Part shown: piece by piece, positions 38,991 to 47,329 of the stretch
How the letters are laid out: the number at the start of each line of letters is the position of its first letter
How positions within the stretch are numbered: position 1 is the first letter of the stretch
Program-made: the position numbers and the translations under genes
NCBI RefSeq assembly: GCF_019312585.1
Contig: NZ_JAHWDP010000003.1
Location: 515,448 to 579,447 of the forward strand
Direction of reading: 5' to 3'
Length of the DNA stretch: 64,000 bases
Origin: Halomarinibacterium sedimenti
Lineage (GTDB): Bacteria > Bacteroidota > Bacteroidia > Flavobacteriales > Flavobacteriaceae
The notes under the pieces: model-generated
Databases searched by the model: none
What the model was told of the DNA's origin: nothing
What the model saw: the letters and a program-made list of their open reading frames with translations, nothing else

Positions 38991-39635
38991 CTACATTACT
39001 TTTACTTTTTTCTGCGGAATGATAAAGTTGGTATTATACCCTGAAAACTTTTTCAGATAATGCCGAATTGTGGTTCCAAAACCATCACTAAAATCTTCAA
39101 CACCTCCACTGCGTAAATACTTTTTCACGTTCCCGGCTCCAGCTAAATGGGCGGCAGCTAAGATTCCAGATTCAGTAATTTTAACTCCATCCATATACCT
39201 ACCTACATAACGTTTAATATCACGTCGTAAAATCCATTTGTTCCTCGCTAAGTTTGCATCAAAAGCTTCTTCTTGTAATCGAGTATCATTCAAAAAACGA
39301 TCAGAATTTTTAATGCCTATCATATCTAAGGTACCTTTTCCGAACTGATATTTTCCCATATATCCAAAGGTATTTACGATATTATAATCTCCACGAGATT
39401 CTTTAAAAGCAATAGCTTCTTTAAAACCCACATAGGTTTTCCCTAAAAAAAGATGATATTGAGGTACCGTATGTATTGAAGAGACTTCGTCTTCATTAGG
39501 TACATTATAACATAGCACCTCGTCTTCTTCAATTATGTAATTTGAAAAATCACTTTCTTTAAAAGAAGAAAATGAAATTGTTGATAGCGTAACAATAAAA
39601 CTTATAAAAACTATTCTTATTAATTTTTGTTTCAT
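38991..39635 (-). CDS. Secreted lysozyme-like / lytic transglycosylase-like protein
   Basis: A 214-residue protein with an N-terminal export signal (LIRIVFISFIVTLSTISFSSF) and a lysozyme-fold core: AIAFKESRGDYNIVN holds the likely catalytic Glu, followed by TFGYMGKYQFGKGTLDMIG and GILAAAHLAGAGNVKKYL. The core resembles transglycosylases that cleave peptidoglycan. The ATG at 39686 lies inside the TACTTTTG promoter box (39684-39691), so the start at 39635 is preferred. Product specificity cannot be told. Confidence 0.82.
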   Translation of the reverse strand: MKQKLIRIVFISFIVTLSTISFSSFKESDFSNYIIEEDEVLCYNVPNEDEVSSIHTVPQYHLFLGKTYVGFKEAIAFKESRGDYNIVNTFGYMGKYQFGKGTLDMIGIKNSDRFLNDTRLQEEAFDANLARNKWILRRDIKRYVGRYMDGVKITESGILAAAHLAGAGNVKKYLRSGGVEDFSDGFGTTIRHYLKKFSGYNTNFIIPQKKVKVM

Positions 39636-39683
39636 TTTAGTTGATTTTGAGTAAGAAAATTCCCCCACTTCAATTTCAGCGTG

Positions 39684-39691
39684 CAAAAGTA
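39684..39691 (-). promoter_or_regulatory. Candidate -7 box for the lysozyme-like gene
   Basis: TACTTTTG on the reverse strand fits TAnnTTTG, giving a leader of about 45 bases to the ATG at 39635. Confidence 0.5.
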
Positions 39692-39708
39692 CAACTTTTT
39701 ACACAAAT

Positions 39709-39781
39709 TTGATTATCAGGCTGTTAAAAAATGTTAAATCGCTTCCGAAAACGATTGAAATCCTATGTTCCTGATAATCAA
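39709..39781. repeat. 12-bp perfect inverted repeat with nested hairpin
   Basis: TTGATTATCAGG (39709-39720) and CCTGATAATCAA (39770-39781) are perfect complements 49 bp apart. Inside, AATCG (39737-39741) pairs with CGATT (39752-39756). It lies between the 3' end of mltG and the promoter of the lysozyme-like gene. It has no U-run directly after the stem, so it is not a standard terminator; function unknown. Confidence 0.7.
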
Positions 39782-39853
39782 CCCTTAAAGCTATTGAAGA
39801 AAAATAGCTGTTTTACAAAAAATTATTGAAGAAATGAACAATGTTATGAACCA

Positions 39854-40900
39854 TTAACGGTTCACTCCATTTTGCGAAATCCATCGTACATACTCGGCTT
39901 TGTTTGCATTATGCTGCGACAAAGTTTTGGCAAATTTATGATAGCCAAAATTTTTCACATCTGCCACAAAGTAATAATAGTCATGACTTTCTGGGTTTAA
40001 CACGGCATCGATAGCCGAAATATCGGGCATAGAGATGGGCCCTGGAGGAATTCCGGCATTTTTATAGGTATTGTAAGGTGAGTCTATCTCTAAATCTACA
40101 TATAACACACGCTTGATAATTTGGTCGAAGTCATTTTCGGTTTTCTTTTTTGCATAAATAACCGTAGGATCTGCTTGGAGCAACATTCCCACTTTTAGTC
40201 GGTTTAAATACACGCCCGCCACACGAGGGCGTTCGTCTACTTTGGCAGTTTCTTTTTGTACAATGGCGGCCAAGGCTATTACTTGATCGCGAGATAGTCC
40301 TAAATTTTTAGCTTTTTGGTTGCGTTCTGGAGTCCAAAAAGCATTGTATTCCTTGAGCATTCGATCTCTAAAATTGGTTGCCGAAGTGTTCCAATACACT
40401 TCATATGTATTTGGAATATACATCCCAAGGGCATTGTTTTCAGAAAAACCAACTTCAGTTAAAAAAGCCGAATCTTTAAAGGCATTTAAAAAGGTAAGAC
40501 TATCGGGTTCCATTTGCCTTGCAAGATGCCCTGCAAGGTTTTCCAAACGTTCTTGATTATTAAATTTTACTCTTATAGGAATATTAGTGCTACGGATGGT
40601 ATTTATGATATCATTGTTGCTCATCCCTCTTTTTATGATGAAATGTCCAGGTTTTATATTGGCAGGATAGCCTTTTCTATTGGCTACTGCTTCAAAAGAA
40701 ATATCATCTTTAATTAATGGTCGAATCTGCTCAAGCACATCACTAAGCCTTGCCCCCGTAGGAATGTAAATATGAGCTTCCTCATTATTAAAGGTTGTAT
40801 TCTCTGTAAACACACTGGTATACACAAAATAGGCGAAACCGCCCATTACCACCAAGCCCAACATTACTGTGGCTAAAACTACTTTTTTAAGATTACTCAT
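39854..40900 (-). CDS. mltG: Endolytic transglycosylase MltG
   Basis: A 348-residue inner-membrane protein: one N-terminal membrane anchor (VVLATVMLGLVVMGGFAYFVY), then a LysM-like subdomain (YIPTGARLSDVLEQIRPL), and the YceG catalytic domain with Glu in ALAAIVQKETAKVDERP (about residue 217), then RLKVGMLLQADPTVIYA and NTYKNAGIPPGPI. It cuts nascent glycan strands and so ends their growth. It overlaps the upstream GNAT gene by 8 bp, in a dapF-GNAT-mltG operon. Confidence 0.95.
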   Translation of the reverse strand: MSNLKKVVLATVMLGLVVMGGFAYFVYTSVFTENTTFNNEEAHIYIPTGARLSDVLEQIRPLIKDDISFEAVANRKGYPANIKPGHFIIKRGMSNNDIINTIRSTNIPIRVKFNNQERLENLAGHLARQMEPDSLTFLNAFKDSAFLTEVGFSENNALGMYIPNTYEVYWNTSATNFRDRMLKEYNAFWTPERNQKAKNLGLSRDQVIALAAIVQKETAKVDERPRVAGVYLNRLKVGMLLQADPTVIYAKKKTENDFDQIIKRVLYVDLEIDSPYNTYKNAGIPPGPISMPDISAIDAVLNPESHDYYYFVADVKNFGYHKFAKTLSQHNANKAEYVRWISQNGVNR

Positions 40901-41423
40901 GGATTAATTGATACAATAGTTCGTTTTTAAATCTGCCTTCGGAAAAAATCCAATCTTTCTTTTCACCACTTTTTTGAAAGCCTAATTTTTCAAACAAATG
41001 AATACTCTTTTTATTGTCTGAAGTAATATTGGCATACAATTGATGTACATTCAAATGAGTGAAAGCATACTTACAGGTTAACTGAATAGCTTCAGCTGCA
41101 TAGCCCTTCCCTCTCTCTTCTTTGGAAGCGATCACAATACCAAGTCCCACCCTTTTATGTTTTGGTTCAAAATCGAATAAATCGATAAAGCCAATCACTG
41201 TTTCCGTACTTTTCAAACAAATAGCCAACCGCAATTGTTTTACTTCGTAAATATCGCGATGTGCATTTTCTAAATACTGTTTTAATATAAATTTTGAATA
41301 GGGTGTTGTGGTATTACTCACTTCCCAAATAGATTCGTCATTCTCCAACTGATATAGGAAATCTAAATCGGAAGGCTCTAACGCTCTCAAGTACATATGT
41401 TCTCCCTGTAATGTCATTCCCAA
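40893..41423 (-). CDS. GNAT family N-acetyltransferase
   Basis: A 176-residue RimJ-like acetyltransferase: MYLRALEPSDLDFLYQLEND near the N-terminus, VGLGIVIASKEERGKGYAAEAIQL (acetyl-CoA loop near residues 90-113) and HLFEKLGFQKSGEKKDW. Substrate unknown. Its start lies inside the end of dapF (10-bp overlap) and its stop overlaps the mltG start (8 bp), so it is translationally coupled on both sides. Confidence 0.9.
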   Translation of the reverse strand: MGMTLQGEHMYLRALEPSDLDFLYQLENDESIWEVSNTTTPYSKFILKQYLENAHRDIYEVKQLRLAICLKSTETVIGFIDLFDFEPKHKRVGLGIVIASKEERGKGYAAEAIQLTCKYAFTHLNVHQLYANITSDNKKSIHLFEKLGFQKSGEKKDWIFSEGRFKNELLYQLIHE

Positions 41424-42187
41424 ACGCCTTTAAATACTTGTACTGCTGGCCCTATGAGTTTTATATTTTTATAGCTCCCTCCTTCTTTCTGAAACTGTAC
41501 TTCCAACGTTCCGCCAGGTGTCTCTAAACAAACCGACTGGCTTACAGTTTTCCCAGTTTCAAACATCGCAATTGCCACGGCTCCGACTCCTGTTCCGCAG
41601 GAAAGGGTTTCATCTTCTACGCCTCGTTCGTAGGTTCGAACTTTAAATGTATTATCAGAAACTTGTTCCACAAAATTAACATTGGCACCCGCTCTTCCGT
41701 AGACTTCATTTCGAATGCGTCTTCCTTCCGAAAAAACATTAAATTCATCAAGATTTGAAACAAGCTGCACGTGGTGCGGAGATCCCGTATTTAAAAACAC
41801 ATATTCTTCAAAAACCGACACTTTTTCAACATCATTCATTCCCAATGAAATTTTGTCATTTAGGATAGTAGCGTGGTGCATTCCGTCCACTGCTTCAAAA
41901 GTAGCATCCTTTTTTATGACGCCCAAATACATTGCAAAATGCGTGATACAGCGGCCTCCATTGCCACACATACTGCTTAGGTTTCCGTCGCTGTTGTAAT
42001 ATACCATATTAAAATCTGCTTCAGGATGGTTTTCCAAAAGCAATAATCCATCTGCTCCTATGCCAAATTTTCGGTCACACATAGCCGCAACAAGTTTGGT
42101 ATTTTTTTTGTTGAAATTTTCCAAACGGTTGTCAATTAACACGAAGTCGTTTCCCGTTCCTTGGTATTTAAAAAATTCTATAGACAT
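41414..42187 (-). CDS. dapF: Diaminopimelate epimerase
   Basis: A 257-residue enzyme with both catalytic Cys: MCGNGGRCI in YYNSDGNLSSMCGNGGRC (about residue 74) and ETLSCGTGVGAVAIA (about 205). It converts LL- to meso-diaminopimelate for lysine and peptidoglycan. I chose the ATG at 42187 (FFKYQGTGNDFVLIDNR follows) because the one at 42211 lies upstream of the -7 box at 42194-42201. It pairs functionally with dapA at 26364. Confidence 0.95.
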   Translation of the reverse strand: MSIEFFKYQGTGNDFVLIDNRLENFNKKNTKLVAAMCDRKFGIGADGLLLLENHPEADFNMVYYNSDGNLSSMCGNGGRCITHFAMYLGVIKKDATFEAVDGMHHATILNDKISLGMNDVEKVSVFEEYVFLNTGSPHHVQLVSNLDEFNVFSEGRRIRNEVYGRAGANVNFVEQVSDNTFKVRTYERGVEDETLSCGTGVGAVAIAMFETGKTVSQSVCLETPGGTLEVQFQKEGGSYKNIKLIGPAVQVFKGVWE

Positions 42188-42193
42188 AGAAAG

Positions 42194-42201
42194 CAAAGGT
42201 A
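42194..42201 (-). promoter_or_regulatory. -7 box abutting the dapF start
   Basis: TACCTTTG on the reverse strand ends 6 bases before the dapF ATG and excludes the upstream start at 42211. Confidence 0.55.
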
Positions 42202-42313
42202 TAAAAACCACTGGCTAATTGGAATGCAAAATCTGTGTTAAATACACGTTAATTAAGAAACATGTTAACAATACAATCGTCTTTTATAAGTTAATTTTAG
42301 TGTATTAATTAAA

Positions 42314-43723
42314 ATGAAATCTATTATGAAACAAACAATGCGTTTATTCTTAGTAGCCATCGTAGCGGGAGCTACTACACTTGGCGGATATAAGTTATTC
42401 GTCGAAAAAAATGAAACAATGGCAGTTACTGCTGTTTCTGAAACCCCTAATTTTATTCCTACAAACTTTACTGCTAATACTGCGTTACCTTCGGGTGTCG
42501 ATTTTACCGATGCAGCTAATAAAACAGTACACGCGGTAGTTCACGTAAAAAACACTACCGTAAGTACACAACCCAGAAATATGAGGGATTACTTTTTTGG
42601 TGGAGGAACCGCTAGAGAAATGGTGGGGACTGGAAGTGGTGTCATTATTAGCCCAGATGGCTATATCATTACCAACAATCACGTCATTGATAACTCCACC
42701 CAATTGGAAGTTACTTTAAACAATAATAAAACCTTTGTGGCAAAACTTATTGGGACAGACCCTAAAACAGACATTGCCCTTATTAAAATTGATGCTAATG
42801 AAGAGTTGCCCTTTGTTCCTTTTGCCGATTCCAACAATGTAAAAATTGGAGAATGGGTATTGGCGGTGGGGAATCCTTTTAATTTAACCTCCACAGTAAC
42901 GGCTGGGATTGTAAGTGCAAAGGCTCGCGATTTAAACGAATTTGATAGCAACCCACAGTCTTTTATACAAACCGATGCCGCAGTGAACCGAGGAAACAGT
43001 GGTGGTGCTTTGGTAAATACTGAAGGGCAATTAATTGGAATCAATACTGCGATAACGAGTGAAACAGGATCTTATGTAGGTTATTCTTTTGCGGTACCAT
43101 CTAATACAGCTCGTAAGGTGATTGAGGATATTATGGAGTTTGGAAATGTGCAGCGTGGAATTTTAGGAATTCAAGGAGGAAGTCTCAACTCCAAAAGAGC
43201 CGAAGCTTTAGGAATTAATGAAACTGAAGGTGTTTATGTAGCTGGAATTGAAAAAGGCAGCGGTGCAGATAAAGGAGGTATCAAAGAGGGAGATATTATA
43301 AAAAAACTTGATAATTACAAGATTGCAAAGTTTTCGGATTTAGCTGGCTATTTAGGTTCAAAACGGCCTAATGATGTGGTGGATGTGACCGTATTAAGAA
43401 ATGGAAGCCAAAAAATAATTCCTGTCACCTTAGTGAAATTGGAAGTGTATGAAATTGACGATTTAGGATTGGAAGTAAAAAATGCAACCGAATCTGAGTT
43501 AGGCTTACGTGGTATTAAAAACGGCGTAAAAGTAAACCGTGCACTTACCAAGGATATGGCCCGTTATGGACTTGAAGGTATTATTATAACCAAAATTAAT
43601 GACCAAGAAGTAAAAGACATTGACGATGTGAAAAAGATTATGAACCGTCGAAATTATAACGAGCCTATAAAAATGACATTTGTAAATGAAAGAGGCGAAT
43701 TAAACTCGTTTATTTTCAGATAA
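42314..43723 (+). CDS. HtrA/Deg-type periplasmic serine protease
   Basis: A 469-residue protein. An N-terminal signal anchor (LFLVAIVAGATTLGGYKLFV) precedes a trypsin-like domain with the triad His in ITNNHVIDN, Asp in KTDIALIKI and Ser in NRGNSGGALVN (about residue 228), then two PDZ domains starting near ILGIQGGSLNSKRAEALG and DDLGLEVKNATESELGL. It degrades or refolds damaged envelope proteins. A terminator follows 25 bp after the stop. Confidence 0.95.
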   Translation: MKSIMKQTMRLFLVAIVAGATTLGGYKLFVEKNETMAVTAVSETPNFIPTNFTANTALPSGVDFTDAANKTVHAVVHVKNTTVSTQPRNMRDYFFGGGTAREMVGTGSGVIISPDGYIITNNHVIDNSTQLEVTLNNNKTFVAKLIGTDPKTDIALIKIDANEELPFVPFADSNNVKIGEWVLAVGNPFNLTSTVTAGIVSAKARDLNEFDSNPQSFIQTDAAVNRGNSGGALVNTEGQLIGINTAITSETGSYVGYSFAVPSNTARKVIEDIMEFGNVQRGILGIQGGSLNSKRAEALGINETEGVYVAGIEKGSGADKGGIKEGDIIKKLDNYKIAKFSDLAGYLGSKRPNDVVDVTVLRNGSQKIIPVTLVKLEVYEIDDLGLEVKNATESELGLRGIKNGVKVNRALTKDMARYGLEGIIITKINDQEVKDIDDVKKIMNRRNYNEPIKMTFVNERGELNSFIFR

Positions 43724-43747
43724 AGAGTCCTTCTATTCAATTTGAAG

Positions 43748-43781
43748 AGCCTGTTTGAAATGTATTTCGGCAGGCTTTTTT
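43748..43781 (+). terminator. Intrinsic terminator after the HtrA-type protease
   Basis: AGCCTG and CAGGCT form the base of an extended stem (with TTGAAAT/ATTTCGG above it) and are followed by a T-rich run. Confidence 0.8.
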
Positions 43782-43820
43782 ATTTTGTTAAATATCTTTT
43801 CCGAAAACGTTTTAGTTGTG

Positions 43821-43828
43821 TACTTTTG
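43821..43828 (+). promoter_or_regulatory. Candidate -7 box for GAPDH
   Basis: TACTTTTG fits TAnnTTTG, 34 bp before the ATG. Located just after the protease terminator, so it is well placed as the GAPDH promoter. Confidence 0.6.
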
Positions 43829-43862
43829 CAAAAATTTTCAACCCCTTTAAAAACATACCCTT

Positions 43863-45311
43863 ATGAGTTTTGATGAAGTTTATGAAAAAGAACTTTCTTT
43901 CCAGACCGACCGCCGCAAGGCAAGTGTTCAATTTATTAATATTGTAAGCGACCTTTGGTACGATAAATCAATTGAATTGGTGCTATTCCGCAATCAATTA
44001 ATAGATAGAAATGTATCAGAAATTTTAAATCTACACGAGTATGCAGTAGAGTTTGTGCAAAAACCTATTTCTATTTTCGACAGCGTAGAAATTGCTGAAG
44101 CCATCAAAACTCTTGACCTTCCGCCTGCAAAGTTGGATATTGGAAAACTTACGTATGAGTATCACCTTGAAGACAACCAATATCAGGATGCATTAGCTTT
44201 TGTAAGTGCCAAACTAAAAGGGGCTAAAGAGCAAAAAAATATCGTTCCTAAAGATGTCGTGTTATATGGGTTTGGACGAATCGGGAGATTATTAGCGCGC
44301 GAATTAATGACACGTACCGGAAAGGGAAGCCAAATGCGACTACGCGCTGTGGTGACTCGTGACAAATCTGATTTAACTGTTTTAGAAAAAAGAGCTTCTT
44401 TGTTACAGTATGATTCAGTTCACGGAGATTTCCCTGGCACGGTTAGAGCCGATATTGAAAATAATGCTTTGGTGATTAATGGCACTACTGTGCATATGAT
44501 TTCTGCCAATGCTCCAGAAGAAATTGATTACACAAAATACGGAATAGAAGATGCCTTAGTAATAGACAACACGGGTGCTTTTAGAGACGATGTTGCCTTA
44601 GGACGCCACTTGCAATCAAAAGGCGTTTCAAAAGTATTATTTACCGCACCTGGAAAAAATATTCCTAATATCGTACATGGAGTAAACCACCTTGATTATA
44701 ATCCTAAAAAAGTGGATATATTCTCTGCAGCTTCTTGTACTACCAATGCCATTACACCCGTATTAAAAGCGGTGGAAGACAGTTTTGGTGTGGTAAAAGG
44801 ACATCTTGAAACCATTCACGCTTACACCAACGACCAGAATTTGGTAGATAATATGCATAAAAAATACCGACGTGGACGTGCTGCTGCGTTGAATATGGTG
44901 ATTACCGAAACCGGTGCTGGAAGTGCTGTGAGTAAAGCACTACCCTCTTTTGAAGGAAAGTTAACATCTAATGCCATTCGTGTACCTGTGCCAAATGGTT
45001 CTTTAGCCATTCTGAATTTGGAATTGGAAACCCCAACCTCAAAAGATGCTATCAATGCCATTATGAAGAAATATGCTTTGGAAGGGGATTTAGTAGAACA
45101 AATCAAGTATTCTTTGAACAACGAATTGGTATCGAGTGATATTATTGGTTCTTCGGCGCCTTCTATTTACGATAGCAATGCAACCATTGTCACTGAAGAC
45201 GGTAAAAACGTTGTGTTATATGTTTGGTACGATAACGAATATGGGTATAGCCATCAGGTAATCCGTTTGGCAAAGTATATTGCCGAAGTAAGACGTTACA
45301 CCTATTATTAA
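43863..45311 (+). CDS. Glyceraldehyde-3-phosphate dehydrogenase, long form
   Basis: A 482-residue protein. The GAPDH core starts near residue 130 (DVVLYGFGRIGRLLARELM) and carries the active-site Cys in SAASCTTNAITPVLK, the HAYTNDQN region and WYDNEYGYSHQVIRLAKYI at the end. The first 130 residues are an extra, mostly helical domain not present in the 330-residue housekeeping form. It oxidises glyceraldehyde 3-phosphate in glycolysis or gluconeogenesis; the extension may change oligomer form or cofactor use (inference). Confidence 0.93.
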   Translation: MSFDEVYEKELSFQTDRRKASVQFINIVSDLWYDKSIELVLFRNQLIDRNVSEILNLHEYAVEFVQKPISIFDSVEIAEAIKTLDLPPAKLDIGKLTYEYHLEDNQYQDALAFVSAKLKGAKEQKNIVPKDVVLYGFGRIGRLLARELMTRTGKGSQMRLRAVVTRDKSDLTVLEKRASLLQYDSVHGDFPGTVRADIENNALVINGTTVHMISANAPEEIDYTKYGIEDALVIDNTGAFRDDVALGRHLQSKGVSKVLFTAPGKNIPNIVHGVNHLDYNPKKVDIFSAASCTTNAITPVLKAVEDSFGVVKGHLETIHAYTNDQNLVDNMHKKYRRGRAAALNMVITETGAGSAVSKALPSFEGKLTSNAIRVPVPNGSLAILNLELETPTSKDAINAIMKKYALEGDLVEQIKYSLNNELVSSDIIGSSAPSIYDSNATIVTEDGKNVVLYVWYDNEYGYSHQVIRLAKYIAEVRRYTYY

Positions 45312-45315
45312 TGGA

Positions 45316-45342
45316 TTGTCATTCCGAGCGAAGCGAGGAATA
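45316..45342. repeat. REP-like palindromic fragment
   Basis: GTCATTCCGAGCGAAGCGAG followed by GAAT is an imperfect palindrome (ATTCC/GGAAT arms, GC-GAA-GC core) of a type scattered in many bacterial genomes as short intergenic repeats. One copy, directly after the GAPDH stop. Confidence 0.6.
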
Positions 45343-45354
45343 AATATAAATTAA

Positions 45355-45379
45355 AACCCCATCAATGGATGGGGTTTTT
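45355..45379 (+). terminator. Bidirectional intrinsic terminator between GAPDH and 45398 gene
   Basis: AACCCCATC and GATGGGGTT pair around AATG and are followed by TTTTT on the forward strand. A-rich bases before the stem allow use for the convergent reverse-strand gene. Confidence 0.85.
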
Positions 45380-45397
45380 CATTTTCTATTAGTATTC

Positions 45398-45811
45398 TTA
45401 AGCTTTCTTAACAGCCATTTTCCCACCTAAATACGCCATGGGAATATACGCCAAAACCAAATCGGTTACGTTATACCACATAGGTGCAGGTAGCATAAAT
45501 ACAGCAGCAATTCCGCCTAATAAGAAAAATACACCCAAGCCCAATGCAAATCGCATTTTGTGGCTTACGGCAATCTTAGCAGCTATAAAAGCCCCTACCA
45601 GAGTACCTAATGCATGTGCTAAGAAAGGCACAATAAAATGTTTGGTTTCAAAAAGGTGCATGGTAGCGGCGAGACTTTCCATCGTGGAGTTATCTACCCC
45701 CTCGGGTTGCGGAATCACCGAAGGCCCTAATTGAATAATGCCCATATTCACAATGCTGCCCACTACAATTCCTGCAAGGACTGCTAAAATATTTCGTACG
45801 ATTGGATTCAT
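45398..45811 (-). CDS. Small integral membrane protein, unknown function
   Basis: A 137-residue protein with four predicted membrane helices (near residues 7-28, 60-81, 86-106 and 113-132) and a conserved-looking loop MESLAATMHLFETKHFIVPFLAHALG between the first two. I do not assign a named family; similar small hydrophobic proteins of Bacteroidetes carry no function. It converges with GAPDH across the terminator at 45355. Confidence 0.75.
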   Translation of the reverse strand: MNPIVRNILAVLAGIVVGSIVNMGIIQLGPSVIPQPEGVDNSTMESLAATMHLFETKHFIVPFLAHALGTLVGAFIAAKIAVSHKMRFALGLGVFFLLGGIAAVFMLPAPMWYNVTDLVLAYIPMAYLGGKMAVKKA

Positions 45812-45881
45812 AATAATCTGGTTGTGGTTATGAAATAAAGATAAAAATAAATGCGTTACCTTCTTTCAAAAAAAATATGTT

Positions 45882-45889
45882 TACTTTTG
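45882..45889 (+). promoter_or_regulatory. Candidate -7 box for a 37-codon ORF
   Basis: TACTTTTG fits TAnnTTTG and lies 44 bp before the ATG at 45934, the only ORF it could serve in this gap. Confidence 0.45.
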
Positions 45890-45933
45890 TCTCTCTGCAT
45901 TTAAAACTCCCCAGTTTTAATATATTATTTAAA

Positions 45934-46047
45934 ATGAACCTAAAAGAAATGCTACTTTCGGAGTTTTTAGGGGGTGTACCTGTTTATGTGTGGTTACTTG
46001 CACTTTTATTGATTATCATAAATATAATATTAAGCATGATGACTTAA
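45934..46047 (+). CDS. Candidate 37-residue membrane peptide
   Basis: An open frame from ATG (45934) to TAA (46047). The peptide starts MNLKEMLLSEFLGGVPVYVW and continues with a strongly hydrophobic stretch to LSMMT, which is one membrane helix near residues 15-35. A -7 box lies 44 bp upstream. No known family is recognised. It could be a small membrane regulator or a chance ORF; the promoter and amphipathic N-terminus favour a real gene. Confidence 0.45.
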   Translation: MNLKEMLLSEFLGGVPVYVWLLALLLIIINIILSMMT

Positions 46048-46401
46048 TAAAGTATTTATTGCAGCCCTAAAAATTACTTTTTTAAAATACTTTCCAAGGT
46101 CTCTCCTTTTGCAACTATAAGGGTTTGCCTTTTTGGTACTATTTCTTGCTTTTAAAGTCATTTTTTATGAGTTTTTAAACTAATAAGCCTACTTATAGAG
46201 CATATCATCTAGTTCTATAGGTAATAAAAACCTAGTTTTAAAACTACTCAACTTACTTTAAAAGCAAGAGAAGTTACTTATAAAACTAGTTAACTTACTT
46301 TTTAAACAACATATATGACTTTTAGGACAAGTTTTATGACTATTAGAGCATAAATGTTAACGCTAAAGCTTAATAGACTGAATTTATAGCTTAAAACGAA
46401 G
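46048..46401. other. Palindrome-dense, AT-rich non-coding stretch
   Basis: No gene is seen on either strand. The stretch has a 15-bp perfect inverted repeat (46144-46158 with 46255-46269, TCTTGCTTTTAAAGT and complement), a 12-bp palindrome AGTTTTAAAACT at 46234-46245, and two direct copies of AAAACTAnTnAACTTACTTT at 46240 and 46282 (18 of 20 identical). It borders the cassette-like element. Confidence 0.7.
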
Positions 46402-46490
46402 GTTCGTTTAACGGACTCGGCTATGATTTATAATTTTATTTTCGTGTGGCACAAAACCACAATGAATTATAGCCGTTGTTGTACGTAGTT
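46402..46490. repeat. Imperfect palindrome, left flank of cassette-like gene
   Basis: CGGCTATGATT (46418-46428) and AATTATAGCCG (46465-46475) form the outer arms; TGTGG (46445-46449) and CCACA (46457-46461) form an inner hairpin. The outer end holds GTTCGTTTAAC (46402-46412), whose TTCGTTTAAC part occurs inverted on the other flank. The gene's stop lies 2 bp beyond. Confidence 0.65.
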
Positions 46491-46491
46491 T

Positions 46492-47316
46492 TTATTCTGA
46501 TATATTTTTGATGAAATTATAACAAAACCAACCATCTACATTTTTAAAAACCTGTGGTTTGGCTGTAACACCATCTTTGGTTATTCCAATTCCGTCGGAA
46601 TATGGTTCCAATGTTATTATTTTATTATAATTAATCCTAAAGTTCTTAATTCCGCTCGAAAAATAGATGTGTTTGTTAGTAATTGCTACCATTCCATTTG
46701 CAATAGGAACTATATTAGTCGTTTTAACTGGATGACCTCTAAAACTACTTGTTCTATAATAAATTCCTTTTGCGATTCGAATACTTACACCATCTGAACC
46801 ACCTTTATATGTTGTTTTAATTCTTTGTTCAAATAATTCAACATTTTGGAATAGCCATATTAATTCTTCGCTTTTTTGAAACTTAAAAGGAAGATTTCCT
46901 TCTATTTTCATCCTACTTGTACTTTGCTCTCCATTCAGAAGTTTCCTTAATATAGATGCTCTTATCATTTTACTCAAACTATCATTTTCATTTAGTTGTT
47001 CTTGAGTAAGTTTAAAATGCTCCATATATTCACCTAAACTATCTTCTTCTTTATCATCGAGAGTTCCATCATCAAGGAAATTAAGTAAATTATCAGTAAA
47101 TGTGCTCTCCATTATATCTTCAAACTCATCATAGGGTATAAAGGATTCATCAGCAATTTTTTCAAGTTCTTCTATTTCTACAATTTCGGATTTATCAAAA
47201 AATGAATTGCTTTTTTTCTTTATTAATTCCTTACCATTATTGTACTTTACTTCACACTCTTTGTGAAGTTTTTTAAAAATTCCAGCACTTTTTTGGCAAT
47301 AAGGACATTTTCCCAT
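46492..47316 (-). CDS. Zinc-ribbon protein with C-terminal PH-like region, unknown function
   Basis: A 274-residue protein. The N-terminus is a zinc ribbon-like CPYCQKSAGIFKKLHKEC (CxxC and HxxC). An acidic helical middle (about residues 60-130, EFEDIMESTFTDNLLNFLDD) weakly resembles a TerB-like fold, and the C-terminal 140 residues (GMVAITNKHIYFSSGIKNFRI) look like a bacterial PH/GRAM-like domain. The gene stands alone between two imperfect palindromes. The domain readings are by eye; function unknown. Confidence 0.78.
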   Translation of the reverse strand: MGKCPYCQKSAGIFKKLHKECEVKYNNGKELIKKKSNSFFDKSEIVEIEELEKIADESFIPYDEFEDIMESTFTDNLLNFLDDGTLDDKEEDSLGEYMEHFKLTQEQLNENDSLSKMIRASILRKLLNGEQSTSRMKIEGNLPFKFQKSEELIWLFQNVELFEQRIKTTYKGGSDGVSIRIAKGIYYRTSSFRGHPVKTTNIVPIANGMVAITNKHIYFSSGIKNFRINYNKIITLEPYSDGIGITKDGVTAKPQVFKNVDGWFCYNFIKNISE

Positions 47317-47329
47317 AGTTCAGTTTTAA

